From positions 310,001 through 374,000 of the forward strand of contig JBBRNX010000001.1 of assembly GCA_038230035.1 (NCBI GenBank): 64,000 nucleotides of DNA. Direction: 5' to 3'. The stretch comes from Gaiella sp038230035. Lineage in GTDB: Bacteria; Actinomycetota; Thermoleophilia; Gaiellales; Gaiellaceae. Below the pieces are notes generated by a model. It was not told the origin of the DNA. It saw nothing but the letters and a program-made list of their open reading frames with translations, and ran no database searches. Both the position numbers and the translations under genes were made by a program. Positions 32,640-40,704 of the stretch are shown one piece after another (the first letter of the stretch is position 1; every line of letters starts with the position of its first letter).

Positions 32640-32660
32640 TCGATGTTCGAACCTTATAGG
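32633..32660 (+). promoter_or_regulatory. Putative promoter/operator of the catabolic island
   Basis: TTGACA at 32633-32638 and TATAGG at 32655-32660 are spaced by 16 bp, a good match to a housekeeping promoter reading towards the APC permease. The perfect 8-bp palindrome GTTCGAAC (32645-32652) lies inside the spacer, where a GntR dimer would block transcription. The -35 overlaps the proposed ATG of gntR at 32639. Confidence 0.6.
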
Positions 32661-32723
32661 GTCGCGGCCGAATGGATCAAGCTGGCCGGCACGGATCGAC
32701 GACAAGAAGGAGGGCTTGACGAG

Positions 32724-34259
32724 ATGAGCGACGAGGCGGCAACCAGCTCTGGGGCAACGCCGGCTGCATCATTGGGGAAGAAGAACCTGACGACGATCCA
32801 TGCAGTTGCGCAGGCGCTTGCGATCGGGCCGATGTTCTCGGTCGCGATCATCCTCGGCGGCATCTCGCGGCCTGACATCGGCGCGGGTTGGAACGCGACG
32901 CTGGCCGTGCTGATCGCCGGCCTCGGCGTCCTTGCGATCGCCTACACGATCTCGCTCTACGCTCGTCGCTACGCCGGCGCCGGCGCGGTCTACGAGTACC
33001 TCGCCCACGGCGCGCACCCCTGGGTCGGCGTCTTCACGGCCGGCTTCTTCTTCCTCGGAGCACTGTTCCTCGGCGGCGGCGGGATCTACCTCGGCCTCGG
33101 GATTCTCGGCGACGGTTTCTGGCAGGCGCACATCTCGAGCGCCCACCATCCGGCGTGGTGGGTGTGGGGTTTGATCGCGCTTGCCATTGTTCTCGTCCTC
33201 AACCACATCGGGGTTCGGCTCGCGATCCGGGCGATGCTCACCTTCGCCGCGATCTCCTTCGTTCCGATGCTGATCCTCGCCTTCGTGATCATCATCAAGG
33301 GCGGCGAGGGCGGAAACACGCTCTCGATGTTCAACTGGAACGAGACGTCGCTCTTCGGGATTACCGGCGGCGGTGTGCTCGGCGGGGTGCTGCTCGGCAT
33401 TCTTCTCTTCGTCGGCTTCGAAGCGGCCGCGTCGATCGGGGAGGAGTCGGAGGATCCGCACCGCTCGATCCCGCGCGCGCTGATCGGCACCGTCGCGGCG
33501 GCAGCGGCGTTCTTCGTCTTTATGGCGTACGCCTTCTCGATCGGCTACGGCAAGGAAGCGGTCGGCAAGGGTGCCTGGGCGTTCTCACCCTCGGCGGTCG
33601 ACGACCTCGGCACGAAATACATCGGCTCCTGGTACGCGACGATCCTCGACCTGATCGTGATCCTCGATGCGCTGGCACTTGCTCTCGCAATCTGCGTCCT
33701 GATCGGCCGCGGCTTCTTCGCGCTCGGCCGCGACGGCCTGCTGCCGAGGGCGTTCGCGAAGACGTCTCGCTACGACACGCCGTGGGTCGGGAATCTGATG
33801 GTCGCGGTCGGCGGCATCGGGCTGATTGTCATCACCCTTCTGACGAACTACGGCTCCCGGTTTGGCTTCGTCGCCGACGGCAAGTTCACGCCGTTCTTCC
33901 CGAACGACCAGTTCGCGTTCTTCATCCTCTCGGCGACGGTCGGCTCGTTTGCCATCGAGCTCGTCTATCTCGTGCTGGCCGTGTTCGCGTTCCGGCTCGT
34001 GGCGAAGAGCGGGAACAAGCCGTGGCAGTACCTTGTCGTTGCCGCGGCTGTCGCGACGCCGATCCTCGGCTTCTACGGGGCGCTGAACCCGGCGCCGCAC
34101 GACCGGTCGAACTTCAACTGGGAAGCGGCCTACTGGACGATCGGGCTGATCGTCGTCGCGGTGGTCTGGTTCGGGATCGTGGTGGCGACGAGACGCTCGA
34201 ACGTCGACAACGCGGCGGCGCACGCAGCTCATCACGACGGAGTGGTGCCGCTCGGCTAG
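32724..34259 (+). CDS. APC superfamily amino acid/amine permease
   Basis: A 511-residue transporter with about twelve hydrophobic segments. The APC TM1 region IHAVAQALAIGPMFSVAIIL (unusual for lacking a clear GxGI), the TM6 region GGVLGGVLLGILLFVGFEAAASIGEESEDPHRSIPRAL (seen in parts) and the cytoplasmic R-GREG-like loop LGRDGLLPRAFAKT are present. The start at 32724 follows a GGAGGG stretch, and an upstream ATG at 32643 lies in the promoter. As first gene of the island it should import the growth substrate or exchange a product. An amine or amino acid substrate is likely. Confidence 0.88.
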   Translation: MSDEAATSSGATPAASLGKKNLTTIHAVAQALAIGPMFSVAIILGGISRPDIGAGWNATLAVLIAGLGVLAIAYTISLYARRYAGAGAVYEYLAHGAHPWVGVFTAGFFFLGALFLGGGGIYLGLGILGDGFWQAHISSAHHPAWWVWGLIALAIVLVLNHIGVRLAIRAMLTFAAISFVPMLILAFVIIIKGGEGGNTLSMFNWNETSLFGITGGGVLGGVLLGILLFVGFEAAASIGEESEDPHRSIPRALIGTVAAAAAFFVFMAYAFSIGYGKEAVGKGAWAFSPSAVDDLGTKYIGSWYATILDLIVILDALALALAICVLIGRGFFALGRDGLLPRAFAKTSRYDTPWVGNLMVAVGGIGLIVITLLTNYGSRFGFVADGKFTPFFPNDQFAFFILSATVGSFAIELVYLVLAVFAFRLVAKSGNKPWQYLVVAAAVATPILGFYGALNPAPHDRSNFNWEAAYWTIGLIVVAVVWFGIVVATRRSNVDNAAAHAAHHDGVVPLG

Positions 34260-34287
34260 GCGGGTCGGCTAGGGTCGGGAAGCACGT

Positions 34288-35949
34288 ATGGAGACGCTCA
34301 GCTGGTATCCGGTCGGCCCGGTGGCGGAGCTGCCGGACGGCCCTCTCCACCGTGTGGAGGCCGACGGTCGCGCTGTCTGCCTCGGACGGATCGGCGACGC
34401 GTGGGTCGCGTTCGACGACACGTGCACCCACGAGGACTGCTCGCTCTCGGACGGGGAACTCGACGAGAACGTCATCGTCTGCCCGTGCCACGGGTCGGAG
34501 TTCGACCTCCGCACCGGTGACGTGCTCACACCGCCGGCGCTCGAGCCGCTGCCGATCTACGAGGTGCGCGTGGCGGATGGTGAACTGGAGGTGCGGCTGG
34601 CTCCGCCTCCTGTCGCGGCAGACGCGGTTCACGCGCGCGAAGATCACGTCCCGGCCACCGTTGCCCAGGCCGCGACCGTCGCAGGCCCGTCGATCGAAGG
34701 GCTTTCCCTCGACGACATCGACCTCACCGATCTCGACGTCTGGGAGCGCGGCGTGCCCTATGACTGGCTGACCTTGCTGAGACGAGAGGCGCCGCTCTTC
34801 TGGCAGCCGGAGACGGACGGCGGCGGCTTCTGGGCGTTCACGCGCTACGACGACATCGTCACGGTCTCGAAGGACTTCGAGAGCTACAGCTCCGAGGTCG
34901 GCGGCACATCGCTCGAGGACCTCACGCCTGAGGAGGTCGAGGCACGAAAGTCGATGCTCGACATGGATCCGCCGCCGCACACGCGCCTGCGCGCGCTCGT
35001 GAACAAGGGCTTCACGCCGCGCGTCGTCAACACCTACGAGGAGAGCATCCGCGGCATCGCGCGCAGGATCCTCGCACAGGCGTTCGAGGAGCCGGAGTTC
35101 GATTTCGTGGAGTCGGTCGCGTCGGAGATCCCGATGTGGGTGTTCTCCGAGATCATGGGCCTGCCCGTCGACGACCGGCGGCTGCTGATCGAGCTCGGCG
35201 ACAAGCTGCTCGGCAACACGGATCCGGACGTCGTGGGCGCCGAGAACGTCCAGGAGCTGACGATCCAGGATCCGGCCATCCGCCTGCTGCCGTTCTCGAG
35301 TCCGTTTGCAGCCGACCTGATCGAGTACGGCCTCAAGCTGGGCGAAGCACGTCGGACCGAGCCGCGTGACGACATCACGACGCGACTTGTCGAAGCGGAA
35401 GTCGATGGCTCGCGCTTGGACGCTCGCGAGTTCGGCGTCTTCTTCATCCTGCTCACGACGGCCGGCAACGAGACGACGCGCCACACGATCAGCCTCGGGC
35501 TGCTCGACCTGCTCGATCACCCGGAGGAGGTGGCGCGCCTGGTCGCGGATCCTTCGCTCGCGGCCAGCGCTGCCGATGAAATCCTCCGTCGCGCCCATCC
35601 GGTGCACCGCTTCCGGCGAACGGCGACGCGCGAGGTCACCGTGCATGGGAAGACGATCAAGGCGGGCGACAAGGTGACGATTTGGTACGCCTCGGGCAAC
35701 TACGACGAGGAGAAGTTCGCCGACCCGTACCGCATGGACGTCGGGCGCGAACCGAACCGCCACCTGACCTTCGGCCTCGGCGGACCGCACTTCTGCCTCG
35801 GCGCGCATCTCGCGAAGCTGGAGGTCAAGATCTGGATCGAGGAGATGATCCCGTATCTTCAGCGCATCGAGCTCGCCGGCCCCCCGACCCGACTCCGATC
35901 CAACTTCTTCCACGGCATCAAGAAGCTGCCGGTTCGAGTAGCCGTATGA
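34288..35949 (+). CDS. Natural fusion: Rieske [2Fe-2S] ferredoxin domain + cytochrome P450
   Basis: A 553-residue protein with two complete domains in one uninterrupted frame. Residues 1 to about 105 are a Rieske ferredoxin with ligands C46-T-H48 and C65-P-C-H68 (then GSEFD). Residues 106-140 are an Ala/Val-rich linker. Residues 141-553 are a cytochrome P450 with the I-helix AGNETT (392-397), K-helix E431-x-x-R434, and haem loop FGLGGPHFCLG with the thiolate Cys503. Electrons would pass from a reductase to the Rieske centre and directly to the haem. No reductase domain is present; the FAD reductase at 44196-45299 is the likely donor. Bacterial P450s normally use ferredoxins of adrenodoxin or 3Fe-4S type, so a Rieske donor is unusual. 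It lies 28 bp after the permease and overlaps the GS-like gene by 4 bp. Confidence 0.93.
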   Translation: METLSWYPVGPVAELPDGPLHRVEADGRAVCLGRIGDAWVAFDDTCTHEDCSLSDGELDENVIVCPCHGSEFDLRTGDVLTPPALEPLPIYEVRVADGELEVRLAPPPVAADAVHAREDHVPATVAQAATVAGPSIEGLSLDDIDLTDLDVWERGVPYDWLTLLRREAPLFWQPETDGGGFWAFTRYDDIVTVSKDFESYSSEVGGTSLEDLTPEEVEARKSMLDMDPPPHTRLRALVNKGFTPRVVNTYEESIRGIARRILAQAFEEPEFDFVESVASEIPMWVFSEIMGLPVDDRRLLIELGDKLLGNTDPDVVGAENVQELTIQDPAIRLLPFSSPFAADLIEYGLKLGEARRTEPRDDITTRLVEAEVDGSRLDAREFGVFFILLTTAGNETTRHTISLGLLDLLDHPEEVARLVADPSLAASAADEILRRAHPVHRFRRTATREVTVHGKTIKAGDKVTIWYASGNYDEEKFADPYRMDVGREPNRHLTFGLGGPHFCLGAHLAKLEVKIWIEEMIPYLQRIELAGPPTRLRSNFFHGIKKLPVRVAV

Positions 35950-37322
35950 CCTCGCATACCCACGAAGCGGAGGCAGTGGCCGCCGATCTCGCGGCCGAGG
36001 GAGTTCGCGCGGTGCGCGTGCTCTACAGCGACCTGCACGGAGTCGCCCGCGGCAAGGACATCCCGGTCCGTCACTTCGCCGGTCTTTGCGAGGAAGGCGT
36101 CACGTTCTGCTCGGCCGTCATGGGTACCGACCTCGGTCACACGCCGGTCGTCGGTGGTGAGGTGGGTTACACCGATCTCGCGATCCGGCCCGACCTCGCG
36201 ACGATGCGCCGGTCGCCGTGGCAGCCCGAGGTCGCGTGGGTGATGGGCGAGGCATGGCAGCTTGACGGCTCCGATCATTGGCCTGTTTGCCCGCGCGCCC
36301 TGCTCGCCCGTGTCGTCGCCGCGTACGCGAAGCTCGGGCTGACGCCGATTGTCGCGCCCGAGCTCGAGTTCTTCCTCGCGGTACGCGATCCGGCGAATCC
36401 GGGTGAGCTGACCCGCTATGTCGACGAGCTCTCGCGGGTCTACACCGTCGGCTCGGTCTCCGATCCCCGCGACGTCGTTCTGCGGATGTTGCTGTGGTGC
36501 GACGAGTTCGGGCTCGAGGCCTTCGCCGCGAACCACGAGTTCATGAACTCGCAGTACGAGATCAACGTCAAGCACTCGACAGCGCTCGATGCCGCCGATC
36601 GCGCGTTCCTGCTGAAGGCGGCCGTGAAGGAGATCGCCGTGCGCGAGGGGCTGCTCGCGACCTTCATGGGCCGGCCGTTTGCCGACCAGGGCGGCTCCGG
36701 CTTCCACCTCCACGCGTCGCTCGCCGACGCCGACGGTCGCAACGCGTTCGCCGACGAGAGCCGGCCGGACGGCCTGAGCGTGCTCGCCTCTCAGTTCATC
36801 GCCGGTGTGATCACGCACGCGGCGGGGCTTCAGGCGCTGCTCGGCCCGACGATCAACGCGTACAAGCGGATCCTCCCCGACAGCCTCGCGCCGACGCACG
36901 CGAACTGGGGGCACGACAACCGCACCGCTTTCTGCCGCGTGCCTCGCGAGGGCGGGGCGCGATCGAGGGTCGAGATCCGCACCGGCGACGGCGCAGCGTG
37001 CGCGCATCTCATAACCGCCGGAATCCTCCTCGCCGGCCTGGACGGCGTCGAGCGCGAGCTGTCCCCGCCGGAGCCGGTGGTCGGCGACGCGTATCGCGCC
37101 GACGACGAGCACGCCGGGACGAAGCTCCCATCCGATTTGGGAGCCGCCTTGGACGCGCTCGAAGCCGATACTGCGCTCGTCGACAAGCTCGGCGCGGAGC
37201 TAGTCGCGACCTTCGTCGCCATGAAGCGCTTCGAGGTCGAGCGCTTCACCGAGGCGGTCGGTGAGCTCGATCTGGAAACGATCAGCGAGTGGGAGATTCG
37301 CGAGTATGCAGCCCACCTGTAG
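35946..37322 (+). CDS. Glutamine synthetase-like ligase (gamma-glutamyl-amine ligase candidate)
   Basis: A 458-residue GS-fold enzyme: N-terminal beta-grasp domain VRAVRVLYSDLHGVARGK and a catalytic domain with APELEFF, the NHEFMNSQYEINVKHS block, FADQGGSGFHLHASL and NRTAFCRVPREGG-type segments. It lacks the adenylylation-site region of GlnA-I and belongs to the broad group that includes PuuA (glutamate-putrescine ligase), IpuC and PipC. In P450 amine pathways such enzymes attach glutamate to a primary amine, protecting it during oxidation. The ATG at 35946 overlaps the fusion's stop (ATGA). The ammonia role is unlikely in this setting, but that is inference. Confidence 0.87.
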   Translation: MTSHTHEAEAVAADLAAEGVRAVRVLYSDLHGVARGKDIPVRHFAGLCEEGVTFCSAVMGTDLGHTPVVGGEVGYTDLAIRPDLATMRRSPWQPEVAWVMGEAWQLDGSDHWPVCPRALLARVVAAYAKLGLTPIVAPELEFFLAVRDPANPGELTRYVDELSRVYTVGSVSDPRDVVLRMLLWCDEFGLEAFAANHEFMNSQYEINVKHSTALDAADRAFLLKAAVKEIAVREGLLATFMGRPFADQGGSGFHLHASLADADGRNAFADESRPDGLSVLASQFIAGVITHAAGLQALLGPTINAYKRILPDSLAPTHANWGHDNRTAFCRVPREGGARSRVEIRTGDGAACAHLITAGILLAGLDGVERELSPPEPVVGDAYRADDEHAGTKLPSDLGAALDALEADTALVDKLGAELVATFVAMKRFEVERFTEAVGELDLETISEWEIREYAAHL

Positions 37323-38178
37323 CCGCCGCGCCGTTCGGATCGCGGTCGACGGGCAGCCTCGCTGGGGCCACCTCGAGGGCGACGCGATCGTCCTTACGGA
37401 CGGTGTCGCGATCGGCGAGGCGACAGCGGTCTACCTCGCCCCGGCCGAACCGACGAAGATCATCGCCGTCCACCTCACCTATCGCAGCCGCGTCGAGGAG
37501 TATGCGGCGCGCATCCCGCCGCAGCCGTCCTATTTCATGAAGCCGCCGACGACGCTGAACGGGCATCGCGGGCTGCTGCGACGCCCGCTGGGAGCCCGCT
37601 TCCTGAACTACGAGGGCGAGCTTGCGGTGGTGATTGGGAAGTCGATGAAGAGCGTCCCGCAGGACAAGGTGCTCGACTACGTCGCCGGCTACGCGCCTGC
37701 GAACGACGTCGGTTTGCACGACTTCCGCCACGCCGATCGCGGCGCGATGCTCCGCGTGAAGGGCCAGGACGGTTTCCTGCCGATCGGACCGGAGCTCGTG
37801 CCGGCCGCCGAGTTCGACCCCTGCCATTACACCCTGCGCACGTACCTCAACGGTACGCTCGTCCAGGAAGCGACCGCCGACGACCTTCTCTTCTCGGTCT
37901 CGTACCAGCTCGCCGATCTCTGCCGGTTGATCACGCTCGAGCCCGGCGACGTTGTTCTCACCGGCACGCCTGCGAACTCGCGGCCCATGGAGCCGGGCGA
38001 TGTCGTCGAGGTCGAGGTCTCCGGCCTCGGCCGGCTGACCAACTCAGTCGTCGAGTGGGACGTCGACCTGGCCGGGCCAGGCGAGCAGCTCGAGGTGTCG
38101 GCGAACACATTGCACGTCGCGCTCGCGATTCCCGAGGCCGAGGCCGAGAAACTGGTCGCAGCCGGCCACGCGCCGTGA
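37306..38178 (+). CDS. Fumarylacetoacetate hydrolase (FAH) family enzyme
   Basis: A 290-residue FAH-fold enzyme with the metal-site block FLNYEGELAVVIGKSM, the YAPANDVGLHDFRHADRG segment, LPIGPELV and VVLTGTPANSRPMEPGD. Relatives hydrolyse, decarboxylate or isomerise 2-oxo/enol dicarboxylates from aromatic meta-cleavage (HpcE/HpaG, MhpD types). Next to an extradiol-type dioxygenase and an aldehyde dehydrogenase, a role after ring cleavage is plausible. The ATG at 37306 overlaps the GS stop by 17 bp; the GTG start of the next gene overlaps its own stop. Confidence 0.88.
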   Translation: MQPTCSRRAVRIAVDGQPRWGHLEGDAIVLTDGVAIGEATAVYLAPAEPTKIIAVHLTYRSRVEEYAARIPPQPSYFMKPPTTLNGHRGLLRRPLGARFLNYEGELAVVIGKSMKSVPQDKVLDYVAGYAPANDVGLHDFRHADRGAMLRVKGQDGFLPIGPELVPAAEFDPCHYTLRTYLNGTLVQEATADDLLFSVSYQLADLCRLITLEPGDVVLTGTPANSRPMEPGDVVEVEVSGLGRLTNSVVEWDVDLAGPGEQLEVSANTLHVALAIPEAEAEKLVAAGHAP

Positions 38179-39116
38179 TCTCGCTCCAGCGGCTCGACCA
38201 CGTCTGTCTGCGGGTCGCAGACCTCGGCGAGGCATCGATGCGTTGGCAGCTCCAGTTCGGGCTCGTCGAGCGTTCGTGTGAGGACGGCCGTGCGCTGCTT
38301 GCGTGCAACGACGAGCCGTACTGCCTCGAGCTCGTCGAGGGCGACAACCCTGGGCACGACCATTCGGCGTTCGAGCTCCGTCGCGACTGCTCGCTCGACG
38401 ACGCTCGCGCGCATCTCGTTTCGGCCGGCGCCGCCTGGGACGAGCGCGACGGCTGCCTGTTCGTCAACGACCCCGATGGGCGACCGGTGCAGCTGATGCC
38501 CCACCGCGCGCCGGTGACCGAGGTCGATCGCTGGCCGCAGCATGCTCGACCGTCCTCGACGGTGCACATTGGTGGGGCACGCAGGCTCGGCCACGTCAAC
38601 TGCCTCACCGGCGATATCCACGGGAACGCCGCGTTCTACGTCGACGTTCTCGGCATGCGCATCTCGGACTGGCTCGACGAGGCGGGCGTCTGGCTGCATA
38701 TCAGGCCCGACCACCACGTGATGGCGCTCGTCGATCGCGGCTACGCCCACTTCCACCATTTCGCGTTCGACACGGTCGACATCGGGAAGATGCGCGACCT
38801 ACTCGACCACCTCGCGCGGCACGGCCGCTGGCTCGGCTGGGGGCCGGCTCGGCACGGAATCGCTGGCAACATCGCGAGCTACGTCCGCATCCCCGAGGAG
38901 GAGTGCTTCGTGGAGCTCTACTGCGACATGGAACAGCTCGACGACGACCACGTTCCGCGTGTGTACCCCGACGATCGCTACTCGTCGAACACGTGGGGGC
39001 CGCTGCCGCCGCGCTCGTACTTCCGCTTCGACCCGGTTGCAGTCGAGTTCGAGCGGGAGAGCTGGGAGACGCGCGGCAAGCTTCTGCCGCCGCCGCCCGA
39101 AGGGTGGCCCGCATGA
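38175..39116 (+). CDS. Extradiol-type ring-cleavage dioxygenase (VOC family, catechol 2,3-dioxygenase-like)
   Basis: A 313-residue two-domain VOC protein. In the C-terminal domain the iron triad of type I extradiol dioxygenases can be placed: His140 (RLGHVNCLT), His194/195 (FHHFAFDT) and Glu247 (CFVELYC), and a second-sphere His227 lies in ARHGIAGN. The N-terminal domain keeps DHVCLRV. The layout is closest to homoprotocatechuate-type dioxygenases; ring cleavage needs a catechol-like substrate, which the two P450s or the flavin enzyme could provide. The GTG start at 38175 overlaps the FAH stop (GTGA). Confidence 0.87.
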   Translation: MISLQRLDHVCLRVADLGEASMRWQLQFGLVERSCEDGRALLACNDEPYCLELVEGDNPGHDHSAFELRRDCSLDDARAHLVSAGAAWDERDGCLFVNDPDGRPVQLMPHRAPVTEVDRWPQHARPSSTVHIGGARRLGHVNCLTGDIHGNAAFYVDVLGMRISDWLDEAGVWLHIRPDHHVMALVDRGYAHFHHFAFDTVDIGKMRDLLDHLARHGRWLGWGPARHGIAGNIASYVRIPEEECFVELYCDMEQLDDDHVPRVYPDDRYSSNTWGPLPPRSYFRFDPVAVEFERESWETRGKLLPPPPEGWPA

Positions 39117-39919
39117 GCAAGCTGAAGGGTTTCACGATCCCGCGGACGCCAGAGGGCCGCTCCTCGCTCGTGCCGTATCCGCCGTGGCACTACGTCGGCA
39201 CGTTCCTCGTGGTCGACTACTGGGCCGAGCCTGAGCGGGCGGTGGCATTCCTGCCGGACGGGCTCGAGCCGCATCGCGACCCCGGTCGCTGCGCGTTCGT
39301 GGTCGCCGACTGGCAATCGTGCTCTGGAGGAGGCGCCGAGCTGCTCGACCCGTCGCGCTCCCAGTACAAGGAGGTCTTCATCGTCGTCAACGCGCTCCTC
39401 GACGGCGAGGAGGTGACGACGTGCGCCTACATCTGGGTCGATCGCGACTTCGCGCTGACGCGCGGCTGGATCCAGGGCTTCCCGAAGAAGCTCGGTTCGA
39501 TCTGGACAACTCGGTCCTTTGGTCTTGGCGGGCCGGCGGACCCGGGGATGGAGGCAGGTGCGCGGTTCGGCGCGACGTGCGCCGCGTACGAGCGGCGGGT
39601 GGCCGAGTGCACGGTCACGCTCGAGCGACCGTCCCAGGGCGGGCCGTTCAACAACGCGCCGCCGATCGTCAACGTCCGTCACTTCCCGCGTCTTGCGGCC
39701 GGTGAGCACGATGCGCCCGCGGTGCACGAGCTCGTGCGCGCCGTGTCGCGCGACCGCGCGATCTCGGAGATCTGGGAGGGCAGCGCCACGCTCGACCTGT
39801 TCGGTGCGGAGCACGAGGAGCACGATGCGCTCGCACCGGTAAGGCTTGGCAAGGGCTACCGCTTTACGTTTCGCTACACGGTCGACGACCTCGAGACCGT
39901 GAAGGACCTCCGTGGCTAA
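39113..39919 (+). CDS. Acetoacetate decarboxylase (ADC)-like protein
   Basis: A 268-residue protein of the ADC fold. The segment YKEVFIVVNALLDGEEVTTC and the loop IQGFPKKLGSIW are equivalent to the region of ADC that carries the conserved Glu and the Schiff-base lysine pair; the lysines are kept. Members of the broader superfamily decarboxylate beta-keto acids or act as aldolase-dehydratases. In this operon it probably processes a keto acid produced by ring cleavage. The ATG at 39113 overlaps the dioxygenase stop (ATGA), and the stop overlaps the SDR gene by 8 bp. Confidence 0.82.
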   Translation: MSKLKGFTIPRTPEGRSSLVPYPPWHYVGTFLVVDYWAEPERAVAFLPDGLEPHRDPGRCAFVVADWQSCSGGGAELLDPSRSQYKEVFIVVNALLDGEEVTTCAYIWVDRDFALTRGWIQGFPKKLGSIWTTRSFGLGGPADPGMEAGARFGATCAAYERRVAECTVTLERPSQGGPFNNAPPIVNVRHFPRLAAGEHDAPAVHELVRAVSRDRAISEIWEGSATLDLFGAEHEEHDALAPVRLGKGYRFTFRYTVDDLETVKDLRG

Positions 39920-40703
39920 CCGACCGGCTGCGCTCGTTACGGGCGGCGGGACGGGGATCGGGGCAGCGGTTGCGCGGCGGCTCGACGTTGCGGGCTACGC
40001 GGTTGCCGTGACCGGTCGACGGCGCGAGCAGCTCGACGCCATCGCCGAGGAGGTCGGCGGGCTCGCGATCGTCGCCGATACGACGCTCGAGGCCGACGCC
40101 GCTCGCGCCGTAGGCAAGACCGTCGACGCGTTCGGCGGGCTCGACGCGCTGGTCCTGAACGCCGGACGTGGCGGCGCGGGCTCGCTGCTCGACGCTGATC
40201 CAGCGGTGTTCGAGGATGTCTTCCGAGTCAACCTCACGGGCGCGTTCCTCACAGCGAAGGCCGCGATTCCGTACCTGATAGAGCGGCGCGGTGCTGTCGT
40301 CTCGGTCGCGTCTGTCGCCGGGTTGCGGGCGGCACCGTCGTCACTCGCGTACTGCTCATCGAAGGCTGCGCTCGTGATGCTGACGCAGTGCATCGCGCTC
40401 GATCACGGACCGGTCGGCGTGCGCGCGAACTGCGTCTGCCCCGGCTGGACGCGCACGCCGATGGCCGATGGGGAGATGGACGAGCTGGCCGGGGAACTCG
40501 GAATCGGTCGAGAGGATGCGTACGAGCTTGCCACCGGACAGGTGCCGTTGCGACGTCCCTGCACTCCTGACGAGGTGGCCGGCGCGGTCGCCTGGCTGCT
40601 CTCGCCCGACGCGAGCTACGTGAACGGGGCTGTGCTCACGGTCGACGGCGGAAGCGTCGTGGTCGATGTCGCGTCGACAGCGTTTTCGCAGGTGGGGGCG
40701 TGA
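39912..40703 (+). CDS. Short-chain dehydrogenase/reductase (SDR)
   Basis: A 263-residue classical SDR with the NAD(P) motif TGGGTGIG near residue 10, NAG at VLNAGRGG, and the catalytic Ser-Tyr-Lys in SVASVAGLRAAPSSLAYCSSKAA (Tyr and Lys separated by three residues). The C-terminal YVNGAVLTVDGG is typical. It should oxidise or reduce an alcohol/ketone in the pathway. The GTG at 39912 overlaps the ADC-like gene by 8 bp. Confidence 0.9.
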   Translation: MANRPAALVTGGGTGIGAAVARRLDVAGYAVAVTGRRREQLDAIAEEVGGLAIVADTTLEADAARAVGKTVDAFGGLDALVLNAGRGGAGSLLDADPAVFEDVFRVNLTGAFLTAKAAIPYLIERRGAVVSVASVAGLRAAPSSLAYCSSKAALVMLTQCIALDHGPVGVRANCVCPGWTRTPMADGEMDELAGELGIGREDAYELATGQVPLRRPCTPDEVAGAVAWLLSPDASYVNGAVLTVDGGSVVVDVASTAFSQVGA

Positions 40704-40704
40704 G

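Noticed and set aside
34114..35913. 599-codon open frame on the minus strand opposite the Rieske-P450 fusion
   Set aside because: It is the antisense shadow of a clear protein with intact motifs; its translation is low-complexity, rich in Arg/Asp/Glu/Leu, with no recognisable domain. Long antisense frames are common in high-GC DNA.
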